From assembly GCF_003479405.1 (NCBI RefSeq), contig NZ_QUHB01000005.1, forward strand, positions 127,627 to 191,626: DNA of 64,000 nt, in the 5' to 3' direction. The stretch comes from Eubacterium sp. AF16-48 (GTDB lineage Bacteria > Bacillota > Clostridia > Lachnospirales > Lachnospiraceae). Under the pieces are notes generated by a model. It was not told the origin of the DNA. It saw nothing but the letters and a program-made list of their open reading frames with translations, and searched no databases. Both the position numbers and the translations under genes were made by a program. Numbering within the stretch: the stretch's first letter is position 1; every line of letters begins with the position of its first letter. Below, piece after piece: positions 1-7,980 of the stretch.

Positions 1-165
1 TAAAAAGGCTATTCCTTCTAATGCGGGAATCACGTATATTAAATTTCCCACAGCTTTTACTATCTTCACAGCTATCAACAACAAAAATATAAGTGATATA
101 GCGACACACATTCCCGCTAATTTAATTTCAAATTTGCTTATTATTAAAAAATCAGAAAATCTCAT
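1..165 (-). CDS. Small membrane protein, C-terminus beyond the window (partial)
   Basis: The reading frame begins 13 bases after the stop of the upstream symporter gene and runs off the left edge, so only the first 55 residues are seen (starting MRFSDFLIIS). About residues 17-40 form one hydrophobic membrane segment. The position directly behind an SSS symporter suggests co-transcription and perhaps an accessory role. The single-span shape faintly recalls gamma subunits of oxaloacetate decarboxylase-type pumps, but I do not recognise the family. An AGG lies only two bases before the ATG, so the start is uncertain. Confidence 0.4.
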   Translation of the reverse strand, partial: MRFSDFLIISKFEIKLAGMCVAISLIFLLLIAVKIVKAVGNLIYVIPALEGIAFL

Positions 166-178
166 ATCCTATTATTTA

Positions 179-1765
179 CTACTGCTTTAAATGCTCTTTA
201 GCTGTTGTTTCTGTTTTTTCATTGTAACATTCAAAGATTTCGTCAAGTTCCTTATCACTTTGCTTCTTTGTAAACAGGCTGATTATAGGAACGATTATAA
301 GTCCACCTACCATGGCTATAACACCTGAATTAATTGATGACTTAAATACATAACCAAGAACTGTCCCCCAGCCTGTAATATCTATTCCTGCCAAAGTTAT
401 TATAAGCTGGATAACTGCAATGGAGCACCCCCAGATGTAACAAACTACTGTAGCTGTTTTCGTAATGCCCTTCCAGTATAAACCATAAAGGAATGGTGCC
501 AAAAATGCCCCTGCAAGAGCTCCCCATGAAACACCCATCATCTGTGCAATAAATGTAACTTCCGGATGTGCATCCTTAAATATAGCTATAACTGCTGAAA
601 CAAGGATAAAGAACACAATAAGTAATCTCATTAACGTAACCTGTTTCTTTTCTGTAATTTCCTTTTTGCATGCCGGCTTTATAACGTCTAAAGTAAATGT
701 TGAACTTGATGTAAGTACCAGTGAAGAAAGGGTTGACATTGATGCAGACAATACAAGTACAATAACCACTGCAATTACAATAGAAGGTAATGTAGAGAGC
801 ATGGTAGGAATAATAGTGTCAAATAAAGGCTTTCCTGTAGCTTCATTAATGGTTATTTTATCACTGTACAATCTTCCAAATCCACCTAAGAAGTAGCAGC
901 CTCCGGCTACAATAATGGCAAATACTGTAGAAATTACAGTTCCCTTATGTATATCTTTTTCACTTTTAATGGCATAAAATTTTCCTACCATTTGTGGAAG
1001 TCCCCATGTTCCAAGAGATGTAAGGACTACTACAAACAAAAGTGCCAATGGATCAGGTCCTAAAAATGATGAATAAGCTCCCTGCCATCCTGCATCTCCT
1101 GTGATAGCTGAAAGATTTTTTGTTGCATTAACCAAACCGCCATTATCTACAAGAACTGCACCTATAACAGCACATATACCAAACAGCATGATAATGCCCT
1201 GAATAAAATCATTAATGGCTGTTGCCATATATCCGCCAAATATTACATATACACCGGTAAGCACTGCCATTACTGCAATAACTACCCAGTATGGAATATC
1301 AAAAACCAGACCAAACAAGCTGGACAATCCGTTATACAATGATGATGTATATGGAATTAAGAATATAAATACTATAATTGATGCAGCCACCTTAAGTGGT
1401 GTTGAGTTAAATCTCTTACCAAAGAAATCAGGCATGGTTTTTGCATCAATATGCTGTGTCATAACTCTTGTTCTTCTTCCTAATACGTTCCATGCAAGAA
1501 GTGAACCAATAAAGGCATTTCCAAGACCTGCCCATGTGGAAGCCAGTCCAAAATTCCATCCAAACTGTCCTGCATATCCAACGAAAATAACCGCTGAAAA
1601 GTATGAAGTACCAAAGGCAAATGCTGTAAGCCATGGGCCTACCGAACGTCCTCCAAGAACAAATCCATTTACATCTGTTGTGTGTCTTCTGGTGTAAAAT
1701 CCCACAAATATCATTATGGCAAAAAACACTACCAGCATAATGGAACATAATGTAACTGTTGTCAT
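179..1765 (-). CDS. Sodium:solute symporter (SSS family), substrate unknown
   Basis: A 528-residue multi-spanning membrane protein of the proline/pantothenate symporter superfamily, which takes up small organic solutes with Na+. It shows the family's N-terminal block (VLGGRSVGPW, then FAFGTSYFSAV), about 13 hydrophobic segments, and a charged C-terminal tail (KKQSDKELDEIF). Length fits PutP/PanF relatives; the substrate cannot be read from sequence. A longer frame could begin at a TTG at 1780, but that codon lies inside the GGAGG ribosome site, so the ATG at 1765 (MTTVTLCS) is chosen. An inverted-repeat operator candidate lies upstream at 1807-1844, and a small membrane-protein gene follows 13 bases downstream. 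Confidence 0.85.
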   Translation of the reverse strand: MTTVTLCSIMLVVFFAIMIFVGFYTRRHTTDVNGFVLGGRSVGPWLTAFAFGTSYFSAVIFVGYAGQFGWNFGLASTWAGLGNAFIGSLLAWNVLGRRTRVMTQHIDAKTMPDFFGKRFNSTPLKVAASIIVFIFLIPYTSSLYNGLSSLFGLVFDIPYWVVIAVMAVLTGVYVIFGGYMATAINDFIQGIIMLFGICAVIGAVLVDNGGLVNATKNLSAITGDAGWQGAYSSFLGPDPLALLFVVVLTSLGTWGLPQMVGKFYAIKSEKDIHKGTVISTVFAIIVAGGCYFLGGFGRLYSDKITINEATGKPLFDTIIPTMLSTLPSIVIAVVIVLVLSASMSTLSSLVLTSSSTFTLDVIKPACKKEITEKKQVTLMRLLIVFFILVSAVIAIFKDAHPEVTFIAQMMGVSWGALAGAFLAPFLYGLYWKGITKTATVVCYIWGCSIAVIQLIITLAGIDITGWGTVLGYVFKSSINSGVIAMVGGLIIVPIISLFTKKQSDKELDEIFECYNEKTETTAKEHLKQ

Positions 1766-1806
1766 TTTAATTCCCTCCAAATTATTATGTGAATATATTT
1801 CCGTGG

Positions 1807-1844
1807 CTTTAAAGCGTTGAACTTTAAACCGTTACGCTTTAAAG
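1807..1844. promoter_or_regulatory. Inverted-repeat operator candidate upstream of the symporter
   Basis: Arms CTTTAAAGCGT (1807-1817) and ACGCTTTAAAG (1834-1844) are exact inverted repeats, and another TTTAAA core lies in the 16-base spacer. It sits 42-79 bases before the symporter start. The symmetry suggests a repressor or activator site; the regulator is not identifiable here. Confidence 0.4.
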
Positions 1845-1861
1845 TAGTAAAGCAATTATAT

Positions 1862-1910
1862 AAAAAAAGAAACTGCTTGTCAACAACTGGTTTTGTCAAC
1901 AGGCAGTTCC
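1862..1910 (-). terminator. Intrinsic terminator after rpiB
   Basis: On the minus strand a stem of about 16 pairs (GAACTGCCTG... with ...AAGCAGTTT, one mismatch and some G-U pairs) is followed by a run of seven T. It lies 5 bases beyond the rpiB stop. Confidence 0.75.
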
Positions 1911-1914
1911 TAAA

Positions 1915-2379
1915 CTACTTACTGTATTTCTTTTCAATATCTGTTATCATATCCACCCTTCTTGCATGTCTTCCGCCTTCAAATTCAGTTCCGAAAAACT
2001 CATCAAGAATCATCTTTGCCAGTTCAGTTCCAACTACACGGGCACCAAAAGCTATAATATTAGCATTATTATGCTGTTTTGTAAGCTTTGCTGAATAAGG
2101 CTCGCTGCAAACAGCTGCTCTTACTCCCGGAACCTTATTGGCACTCATGGATATTCCAATTCCCGTTCCACAAATAAGTACACCGTAATCAACTTCCTTA
2201 GAAACTACTGCTTCTCCTACTTCCTGACCCTTACTTGGATAATCGCATTTAATTATTTCACCGTTTTCATCGTAATTAGTTCCGTAATCAACACATTCAT
2301 ATCCTTTTTCTTCCATATATTTCAACAATTCATTTTTCAAATCAATTGCTGCATGGTCGCATCCAAATCCAATTTTCAT
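1915..2379 (-). CDS. rpiB: Ribose-5-phosphate isomerase B
   Basis: Interconverts ribose 5-phosphate and ribulose 5-phosphate in the cytoplasmic non-oxidative pentose phosphate pathway. The 154 residues match RpiB length. Family marks: start MKIGFGCDHAA, Cys70 in ICGTGIG (catalytic base and phosphate loop), His103 in HNNAN, and the GGRHARRV phosphate-binding stretch near 137. A GAGGAAA ribosome site precedes the ATG. It is a single-gene unit with its own terminator, divergent from the first sortase gene. RpiB relatives also include galactose-6-phosphate and allose-6-phosphate isomerases, but the active-site motifs here are standard RpiB. Confidence 0.92.
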   Translation of the reverse strand: MKIGFGCDHAAIDLKNELLKYMEEKGYECVDYGTNYDENGEIIKCDYPSKGQEVGEAVVSKEVDYGVLICGTGIGISMSANKVPGVRAAVCSEPYSAKLTKQHNNANIIAFGARVVGTELAKMILDEFFGTEFEGGRHARRVDMITDIEKKYSK

Positions 2380-2462
2380 TTTATTTTCCTCTTTTTTAAT
2401 AATATATTTGTATTTTCATTTTAACCAGTACGGTATTATATGTCAAATCCATAATGGAATGC

Positions 2463-2490
2463 TTGATTTTCTTTTCATAAGTTATATACT
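2463..2490 (+). promoter_or_regulatory. Sigma-A-type promoter of sortase cassette 1
   Basis: TTGATT (2463-2468), a 16-base spacer and TATACT (2485-2490), ending 42 bases before the sortase start. It is the only good -35/-10 pair in the rpiB/sortase divergent gap. Confidence 0.55.
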
Positions 2491-2532
2491 ATTAATACAA
2501 TACAATGTTAAATGAGGGAGCGCTGTTTAAAT

Positions 2533-3297
2533 ATGAAAATTAAAAAACTTCTTTGGGGGATTTTTTTTGTTTTTTTTCTAATCATATTGATTTTTTCCGG
2601 ATACAAAATAATCTCTATTTTTTTTGACAACGGTGGCAATGTTGATAAATATATTGAAGAAACATCCACTATAACAAAGGAAAGTGAAAGTGATTCCATG
2701 GCTGATAATCATGGTATTAAATGGTCATCCCTTAAGAAAGCCAACGATGATATATACGCATGGATTTACATTCCAAACACTAATGTGGATTATCCCATTG
2801 TTCAGTCTTCAGTTTATGAGTCTGACACTCTTTACCTAGACCATAACATAGACAAGAAGCCTGACATAGCCGGTGCCATTTTTTCAGAGCGTGCCAACAG
2901 AAAGGATTTTTCTGACCCTGTGACGGTTATTTATGGTCATAACATGAAAAATGGTTCTATGTTTAAAACTCTCCACAGTTTTGAAGATGCTAAATTTTTC
3001 AAAAAAAATAAATTTATTTACATATATACGGAAAAACGTAAACTTACCTATAAGATATATTCGGCGTATGTATACGATGACAGACATATATTAAATTCAT
3101 TTAATTTTGAAGATAAAAAGATATTTAAAAAATATTTAAAGTCTACCCAAAATCCACAATCCCTTACAAAAAATACCCGTAAGGTGGATTTAAACACCGA
3201 CAGTAAGGTACTGACTCTTAGCACCTGCACTAACGGTGCCGCAAACACACGATATTTAGTACAAGGAGTATTAATTAAAGATGAGCAGACAAAGTAA
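2533..3297 (+). CDS. srtB: Class B sortase, cassette 1
   Basis: Membrane-anchored transpeptidase of 254 residues that cuts a C-terminal sorting motif and links the protein to peptidoglycan. An N-terminal anchor (about 7-30) faces an extracellular class B sortase fold with catalytic His136 (YGHNM), Cys232 (TLSTCT) and Arg240 (NTRYLV). The ATG at 2512 overlaps the GGGAG ribosome site; the ATG at 2533 gives an N-terminus that aligns with the paralogue at 5734, so it is preferred. The last 17 bases overlap the LCP gene, so translation is coupled. Clostridial SrtB (C. difficile) is known to use (S/P)PXTG motifs, and the genes at 4640 and 7981 encode SPKTA and SPKTG, so they are the likely substrates. 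Confidence 0.9.
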   Translation: MKIKKLLWGIFFVFFLIILIFSGYKIISIFFDNGGNVDKYIEETSTITKESESDSMADNHGIKWSSLKKANDDIYAWIYIPNTNVDYPIVQSSVYESDTLYLDHNIDKKPDIAGAIFSERANRKDFSDPVTVIYGHNMKNGSMFKTLHSFEDAKFFKKNKFIYIYTEKRKLTYKIYSAYVYDDRHILNSFNFEDKKIFKKYLKSTQNPQSLTKNTRKVDLNTDSKVLTLSTCTNGAANTRYLVQGVLIKDEQTK

Positions 3298-4567
3298 CGA
3301 TTTATATAGCAATATAGAATTAGTGCCTGATGATTATTCAGATGATAAGCAGGCTGATTCAGGTAATAGTGCCACTAATTTAGAAGATGAACAGGTTACC
3401 TCCAAAGGCGAACATCACAGCAGTCACCACTCAGGTTGCGGACATCACTCCAGTGGCTCCCACCATCCAGGGAGTGGGCATCATTCCGGTCACCATCATC
3501 ATAGCCACTCCTCTAGTAGAAAAAGTGGCTCTAAGAAAAAGAAAAAATGGAGCAGGAAGAAAAAATTCTTCGTTATATTGCTCTTGGTGATTTTATTTTT
3601 AATTCTTGCACTTTTAACTACTTTTGGAGTAATGCATTATTTAGGCAAAAAATCCTTACTGGGAAATGAGGCAGTTGCCCTTACTCTTCCTGAGGATATT
3701 AACTATGACGATATTGAAGGCGACGGCAAAACCATAGAATACAAGGGACACACTTACGAGTTTAACAGTAACATTGCAAGTATTTTGTTTATGGGTGTTG
3801 ACCATGATGAGTTTAAAGATGATGCCGTTCCATCTACAGCAGGACAAGCTGATGCCCTGTATCTTATGACCTATAATATTTCCACCGGAAAAATTAAGGT
3901 TTTAGCCCTTAACCGTGATATTATGACTGATATCAGCAGATATGACAGTGAAGGTAATTATTATGATACGGCGACTAAACAGTTATGTCTTGCTTATGCA
4001 TATGGAGACGGAAAAGAATTAAGTGCCAAAAATCAGGCTATGGCAGTGGAACGTTTTATTTACAACATTCCAATTAATACATACTACGCCATTGATTTTT
4101 CATCCCTTAAAATATTAAATGATGATATCGGTGGTGTCACGTTAACACCTGAGTACACCTTTTCCTCCTTCACCAAAGGGCAAAAAATTACTCTGAAAGG
4201 TGAAACTGCCGAACAGTTTGTAAGATACAGAAATACAAATCTGTTAGATGACAACCTACGACGTATGAGTTGCCAGAAGCTGTACCTTAACAGTTTTGTC
4301 AGTCAGCTTTTGCCATCATTAAAAAAAGATATTAACGTTCCGCTAAAATTGTACAAAGATTCATCAAAGTACACAGTAACAAATTTAGATGCCAATATTA
4401 TGGTATATTTGGCATCGACTCTGGCAACTAACTATTCCGGGCTTAACATTACTTCCATTAAAGGCAAGTATGTAGAGAAGAAAGATGACCGGTTTGCTGA
4501 GTATAAAATCAATAAAACTGATTTATTCGAGAAAATATTAGATATTTATTATATAAAAACTCGTTAA
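3281..4567 (+). CDS. LytR-CpsA-Psr (LCP) protein with His-rich cytoplasmic tail, cassette 1
   Basis: LCP proteins transfer undecaprenyl-linked glycopolymers to peptidoglycan. This one has 428 residues: an acidic N-terminus, a His/Gly/Ser stretch (45-76, 15 histidines), a Lys/Arg block, one transmembrane segment (about 96-118), then an extracellular LCP domain from about 165. The domain shows NIASILFMGVD, QADALYL, LNRDIM (phosphate-binding Arg) and RYRNTNLLDDNLRRM near the end. The start overlaps the sortase stop by 17 bases. The His tail lies on the cytoplasmic side and is unusual for the family; metal binding is inference. It is closely similar to the LCP protein at 6479. Confidence 0.88.
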   Translation: MSRQSNDLYSNIELVPDDYSDDKQADSGNSATNLEDEQVTSKGEHHSSHHSGCGHHSSGSHHPGSGHHSGHHHHSHSSSRKSGSKKKKKWSRKKKFFVILLLVILFLILALLTTFGVMHYLGKKSLLGNEAVALTLPEDINYDDIEGDGKTIEYKGHTYEFNSNIASILFMGVDHDEFKDDAVPSTAGQADALYLMTYNISTGKIKVLALNRDIMTDISRYDSEGNYYDTATKQLCLAYAYGDGKELSAKNQAMAVERFIYNIPINTYYAIDFSSLKILNDDIGGVTLTPEYTFSSFTKGQKITLKGETAEQFVRYRNTNLLDDNLRRMSCQKLYLNSFVSQLLPSLKKDINVPLKLYKDSSKYTVTNLDANIMVYLASTLATNYSGLNITSIKGKYVEKKDDRFAEYKINKTDLFEKILDIYYIKTR

Positions 4568-4571
4568 TATG

Positions 4572-4599
4572 TTGCTTTTTTGTTGATTTATTGTATAAT
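4572..4599 (+). promoter_or_regulatory. Promoter of surface-protein gene 1
   Basis: TTGCTT (4572-4577), 16-base spacer, TATAAT (4594-4599), between the LCP stop and the substrate gene. The substrate can therefore be transcribed apart from the sortase. The same layout recurs at 7910-7937. Confidence 0.55.
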
Positions 4600-4639
4600 T
4601 ACTTAATAGTATCAAATTTTGTATATGGGAGGTCTACTT

Positions 4640-5167
4640 ATGAAAAGAAAGTTTATTGCTTTGTTTATTACTTTAGTTTTAACATTTGCTTTTTCTGCTA
4701 ACTGTTTTGCTCTTCCGAGTCCAACAGAGAAACCTATCAAGCCGACAACATCACAGACTGTTACAGTTAAACCGGCTAGCGATAAGGATGGCAATTGGTC
4801 AAAGGGTGATAAGAAAGGTCTTACTTTTGTAACAAACGTTAAGCTTGATAAGAATACAACTATTTATGTTGATGGTAAGGTACTTGATGCATCAGATTAT
4901 GTTGTAAAGAATAATAAAATTATTTTATCAGCTGACTTTTTAGCAAGTCTTTCATGTGGTAAACACACACTTACAGTTAAAACAAGTATAGGTACAGCAA
5001 GCTGCGATTTCTATATTTCTGAAAACGGCGAAACTGTAGCACCTAACAATAAAAGTGTTTCACCAAAGACAGCTGACAATGGCAATTATGTTCTTATTCC
5101 TGTAGCATTAATTTCAGCTTTATTCCTTGGAATTATGCTTTTAGGAAGAAAAAGAATTACAGAATAA
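4640..5167 (+). CDS. Sortase-anchored surface protein with X2/Ig-like domain (SPKTA motif)
   Basis: A 175-residue exported protein. A signal peptide (1-24, ending TFAFSANCFA) is followed by a Pro/Thr linker, then one beta-rich domain (about 40-127) whose pattern (LDKNTTIYVDGKVL, then ILSADFLASLSCGKHTL) resembles CBM_X2/Ig-like modules of clostridial surface proteins. It ends with SPKTA (141-145), a hydrophobic segment (150-169) and an RKR tail, the standard cell-wall sorting layout. Ala replaces the usual Gly in the motif. The start at 4640 has GGGAGG 8 bases ahead; an upstream in-frame ATG at 4619 is too early. It has its own promoter and terminator. Function is unknown; display on peptidoglycan by the adjacent SrtB is inferred. 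Confidence 0.8.
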   Translation: MKRKFIALFITLVLTFAFSANCFALPSPTEKPIKPTTSQTVTVKPASDKDGNWSKGDKKGLTFVTNVKLDKNTTIYVDGKVLDASDYVVKNNKIILSADFLASLSCGKHTLTVKTSIGTASCDFYISENGETVAPNNKSVSPKTADNGNYVLIPVALISALFLGIMLLGRKRITE

Positions 5168-5186
5168 TTGATTCATACTTAAATCA

Positions 5187-5227
5187 AAAACAGTGAAGTG
5201 TTCATGGCTTCACTGTTTTTTTGTTTT
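5187..5227 (+). terminator. Intrinsic terminator ending cassette 1
   Basis: AAACAGTGAAG...CTTCACTGTTT hairpin followed by a T-rich run, 20 bases after the substrate stop. Confidence 0.85.
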
Positions 5228-5310
5228 TGTAAATGCCCCGGTAAATAATTTTATATGATACTTCATTTTTTCAACAACTTAGTTTAATAACAGAATTCTG
5301 CCTTACACGT

Positions 5311-5353
5311 AAAAAAACCTTTCGTCATGATTATCATAACGAAAGGTTTTCTT
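5311..5353 (-). terminator. Terminator of the tRNA-Tyr/tRNA-Leu unit
   Basis: On the minus strand AAACCTTTCGT and ACGAAAGGTTT pair around a 13-base loop, followed by seven T. It begins 2 bases past the 3' end of tRNA-Leu. Confidence 0.8.
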
Positions 5354-5354
5354 A

Positions 5355-5438
5355 TGCCGGCGACCGGAATCGAACCGGTACTGTGTTGCCACAACAGGAT
5401 TTTAAGTCCTGCGCGTCTGCCAGTTCCGCCACGCCGGC
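5355..5438 (-). tRNA. tRNA-Leu (anticodon UAA)
   Basis: 84 bases with a complete cloverleaf: acceptor GCCGGCG/CGCCGGC with discriminator A, an anticodon arm reading CAGGACTTAAAATCCTG (anticodon TAA), a class II long variable arm and a GGTTCGATTCC T-arm. The CCA end is not encoded. It is transcribed after tRNA-Tyr, 29 bases downstream. Confidence 0.95.
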
Positions 5439-5467
5439 GTTTATTAATGAAATAATCATTAATATAA

Positions 5468-5549
5468 TGGGCAGAGGTGGATTCGAACCACCGAAGCAAG
5501 TTGCAGCAGATTTACAGTCTGTCCCCTTTGGCCACTCGGGAATCTGCCC
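5468..5549 (-). tRNA. tRNA-Tyr (anticodon GUA)
   Basis: Acceptor GGGCAGA/TCTGCCC with discriminator A, anticodon loop in GACTGTAAATC (GTA), a long variable arm as expected for bacterial tRNA-Tyr, and a GGTTCGAATCC T-arm. CCA is not encoded. It is first in a two-tRNA unit. Confidence 0.95.
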
Positions 5550-5662
5550 ATTCACAATATATATTTATATCACATTACTTAAAAAAGTGCAACAACATTT
5601 ATTACATATTCCAAATTATTTCCATTATATTCACCAAATCTTTTTCTTTTTCATTTTAATCT

Positions 5663-5691
5663 TTGACACAAAGCTATATTGATACTATACT
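5663..5691 (+). promoter_or_regulatory. Near-consensus promoter of sortase cassette 2
   Basis: TTGACA (5663-5668), 17-base spacer, TATACT (5686-5691), 42 bases before the second sortase start: the same distance as in cassette 1, but a stronger -35. Confidence 0.75.
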
Positions 5692-5733
5692 GTTTATAAT
5701 CCAGAGGCAAATATAGGAGAACAATACTACAAA

Positions 5734-6495
5734 ATGAATAAGAAAAAATTATTTTGGGGTGTAACCTTTATTGTAGCAGTTATTGTTTGTGTAATTTGCG
5801 GTTATAAAATCATTTCCTACTTTCTAAGTGACGGTGGAAATTCCGCAGAATACATTAATCCTGAAACAGAAACGAATACTGCCACTTTGGTTAATACCGT
5901 AGAAAATCACAATATAAACTGGGTTAAGTTGCAGGAAAAAAATTCCGACGTTTATTCATGGATATATATTCCTAACACTAACGTTGATTATCCTGTAGTA
6001 CAGCCGGGTAAAAATTTATCTGATGACTTTTATCTTAACCATAATGTAAACAGGGAAAACGAATTTGCCGGTGCTATTTATACGGAAAAGCAAAATGCAA
6101 AGGATTATTCCGACCCTGTAACCGTATTATACGGGCATAATATGCTTAACGGTTCTATGTTTAAGTCACTTCATAAATTTGAAGATGCTAAGTTTTTTAA
6201 GAAAAACAAATATATCTATATTTATATGCCAAATCACCGTTTAACCTATAAAATTTATGCAGCTTATGTATACGATGACAGACATATTCTTAATGCCTTT
6301 AAGCTTAGCGACAAAAAAGTTCTAAAAAAATATTTTGAATATACCACAAATCCGAATTCTCTTTCAAAAAATATCAGGAAAGTGTCTCTTGATATAAACA
6401 GTAAAATAATAACACTTAGCACTTGCACCAATGGTGCTGAAAATACACGATATTTAGTACAGGGGGTTTTAATTAAGGATGAGCAAACCAATTAA
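5734..6495 (+). CDS. srtB: Class B sortase, cassette 2
   Basis: A 253-residue paralogue of the sortase at 2533, clearly similar over its full length. An N-terminal membrane anchor (about 7-30) precedes the extracellular catalytic domain with His135 (YGHNM), Cys231 (TLSTCT) and Arg239 (NTRYLV). Transpeptidation of an SPKTG-type sorting signal to peptidoglycan is expected, and the only such signal close downstream is the 85-residue protein at 7981. Its stop overlaps the LCP start by 17 bases, exactly as in cassette 1, so the whole unit looks duplicated rather than the single gene. An AGGAG lies about 13 bases before the ATG. Confidence 0.9.
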   Translation: MNKKKLFWGVTFIVAVIVCVICGYKIISYFLSDGGNSAEYINPETETNTATLVNTVENHNINWVKLQEKNSDVYSWIYIPNTNVDYPVVQPGKNLSDDFYLNHNVNRENEFAGAIYTEKQNAKDYSDPVTVLYGHNMLNGSMFKSLHKFEDAKFFKKNKYIYIYMPNHRLTYKIYAAYVYDDRHILNAFKLSDKKVLKKYFEYTTNPNSLSKNIRKVSLDINSKIITLSTCTNGAENTRYLVQGVLIKDEQTN

Positions 6496-7882
6496 TTCTT
6501 TAACTGAGGACAAAGATTTAGAAAATTTAAGCAATGCCGGGGATAATACAGATAACACTGTTTCCCACAATTTAGACAAAGAAGAAAGTAGTACTGAAAA
6601 AGAGGTTAGTGATGCTCACTCCTCACACCATCATCACCAACATTATCATCACAATACCGATGTAATTCATGATAATGGCGATGGTGAAACTTTTGAGGTT
6701 GATTGGGATACAATTGAAAGAAATTACAAGCACAGACATCACCATCGTTCTCATTCATCCGGGGAATCAGATGATAAAGCTTCTGATATATCTCATTCAA
6801 GTGATAATCACAAATTTAATAAGGGGCATCTTTCAAGAGGAAACAGCAAAACAAATAATAAGAAAAAACGCATGAGCAAAAAGAAGAAGATTTTTCTTGG
6901 CATATTAATCTTTTTACTGTGTGTTATTCTGGGAATTGTAGTAACATTTTTCGTAATGAGATATTTAGGTCAGAAAAAACTTCTTAACTATGACAATGTT
7001 AATATGAGTTTCCCTAAGGATATTGATTACGAAAATAATGGACGTATTGTTTATTACAATGGTCATACATATGAATTTAATGATAATATTGCAAGTATAC
7101 TGTTTATGGGTATCGACAAACGTAAATTAGTAGACGATGCAGTAGCAGCAACAGCCGGTCAGGCGGATGCACTTTATTTATTAACATATGATACCTCTAA
7201 CGGACATATTAAAGTTCTGTGTTTAAACAGAGATACCATGTCAGAGGTTATCAGATACAATGCTGCCGGCAAATATTACGATACAGAAACAAAACAAATT
7301 TGTCTTGCTTATGCTTATGGCGACGGTAAAACCACCAGTGCGGAAAATCAGGTTACTGCCGTGGAAAGATTAATATACAACATTCCAATTAATGCTTACT
7401 ATGCTATCGACCTTTCTGCTATTAAAGTAATAAATGACGATATTGGTGGGGTTACGGTAACACCTGAGTATACTTTTGGAAGCTTTACAAAGGGACAATC
7501 CATTACCTTAAAAGGTGATTTAACAGAGGAGTTTGTACGACACAGGGATACAACCCTGCTTGATGACAACCTAAGACGTATGTCATGTCAGAGGCTATAT
7601 CTTAATTCCTTTACTTCTCAGATTGTGCCCGCGATAAAGGATGACTTTACTTTGCCACTTAAGCTTTATCAGGATAGTTCTGAATACACGGTTACCAACA
7701 TAAATCCTAATATTATGACTTATTTGGCATCATCCCTTGCCACTAACTATTCAGGACTTAACATGATAACCACCAAAGGTGAATATAAAATGGTAACAGG
7801 GGATGCTTCTGCTGAGTTTAAGTTAGACAAAAACGACTTTTTTGAAAAGATACTTGATATATATTATAATAAAATCAAATAA
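6479..7882 (+). CDS. LytR-CpsA-Psr (LCP) protein with His-rich cytoplasmic tail, cassette 2
   Basis: A 467-residue paralogue of the LCP protein at 3281. The cytoplasmic tail is longer (about 1-137) and has two His clusters (47-58 and 85-92) plus scattered histidines, then a Lys-rich stop-transfer block and one membrane segment (about 138-160). The extracellular LCP domain keeps NIASILFMGID, QADALYLL, LNRDTM and RHRDTTLLDDNLRRM. The tails of the two paralogues differ in sequence but not in composition, which suggests selection for histidine itself. Likely role: attaching a lipid-linked glycan to the cell wall near the sortase. The target glycan is not evident from neighbours. Confidence 0.88.
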   Translation: MSKPINSLTEDKDLENLSNAGDNTDNTVSHNLDKEESSTEKEVSDAHSSHHHHQHYHHNTDVIHDNGDGETFEVDWDTIERNYKHRHHHRSHSSGESDDKASDISHSSDNHKFNKGHLSRGNSKTNNKKKRMSKKKKIFLGILIFLLCVILGIVVTFFVMRYLGQKKLLNYDNVNMSFPKDIDYENNGRIVYYNGHTYEFNDNIASILFMGIDKRKLVDDAVAATAGQADALYLLTYDTSNGHIKVLCLNRDTMSEVIRYNAAGKYYDTETKQICLAYAYGDGKTTSAENQVTAVERLIYNIPINAYYAIDLSAIKVINDDIGGVTVTPEYTFGSFTKGQSITLKGDLTEEFVRHRDTTLLDDNLRRMSCQRLYLNSFTSQIVPAIKDDFTLPLKLYQDSSEYTVTNINPNIMTYLASSLATNYSGLNMITTKGEYKMVTGDASAEFKLDKNDFFEKILDIYYNKIK

Positions 7883-7909
7883 TAGATTTAGTTTTGTTAT
7901 AAAAAATAT

Positions 7910-7937
7910 TTGATTTTTAATTTCATTAATGTATAAT
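7910..7937 (+). promoter_or_regulatory. Promoter of surface-protein gene 2
   Basis: TTGATT (7910-7915), 16-base spacer, TATAAT (7932-7937), 43 bases before the start of the small SPKTG protein. Spacing and position copy those of cassette 1. Confidence 0.6.
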
Positions 7938-7980
7938 GGTATAAGATATTAGAAAGATTTTAGTTATGGAGGTTAAACTT

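Noticed and set aside
1215..1697. Long open frame antisense to the symporter
   Set aside because: Composition mirrors the membrane gene on the other strand, with no ribosome site or family.
3387..3590. Alternate frame in the His-rich region of LCP 1
   Set aside because: Low-complexity shadow of the His/Gly tract with no ribosome site.
5284..5682. Small frames across the tRNA pair
   Set aside because: They overlap two clear tRNA genes and a terminator.
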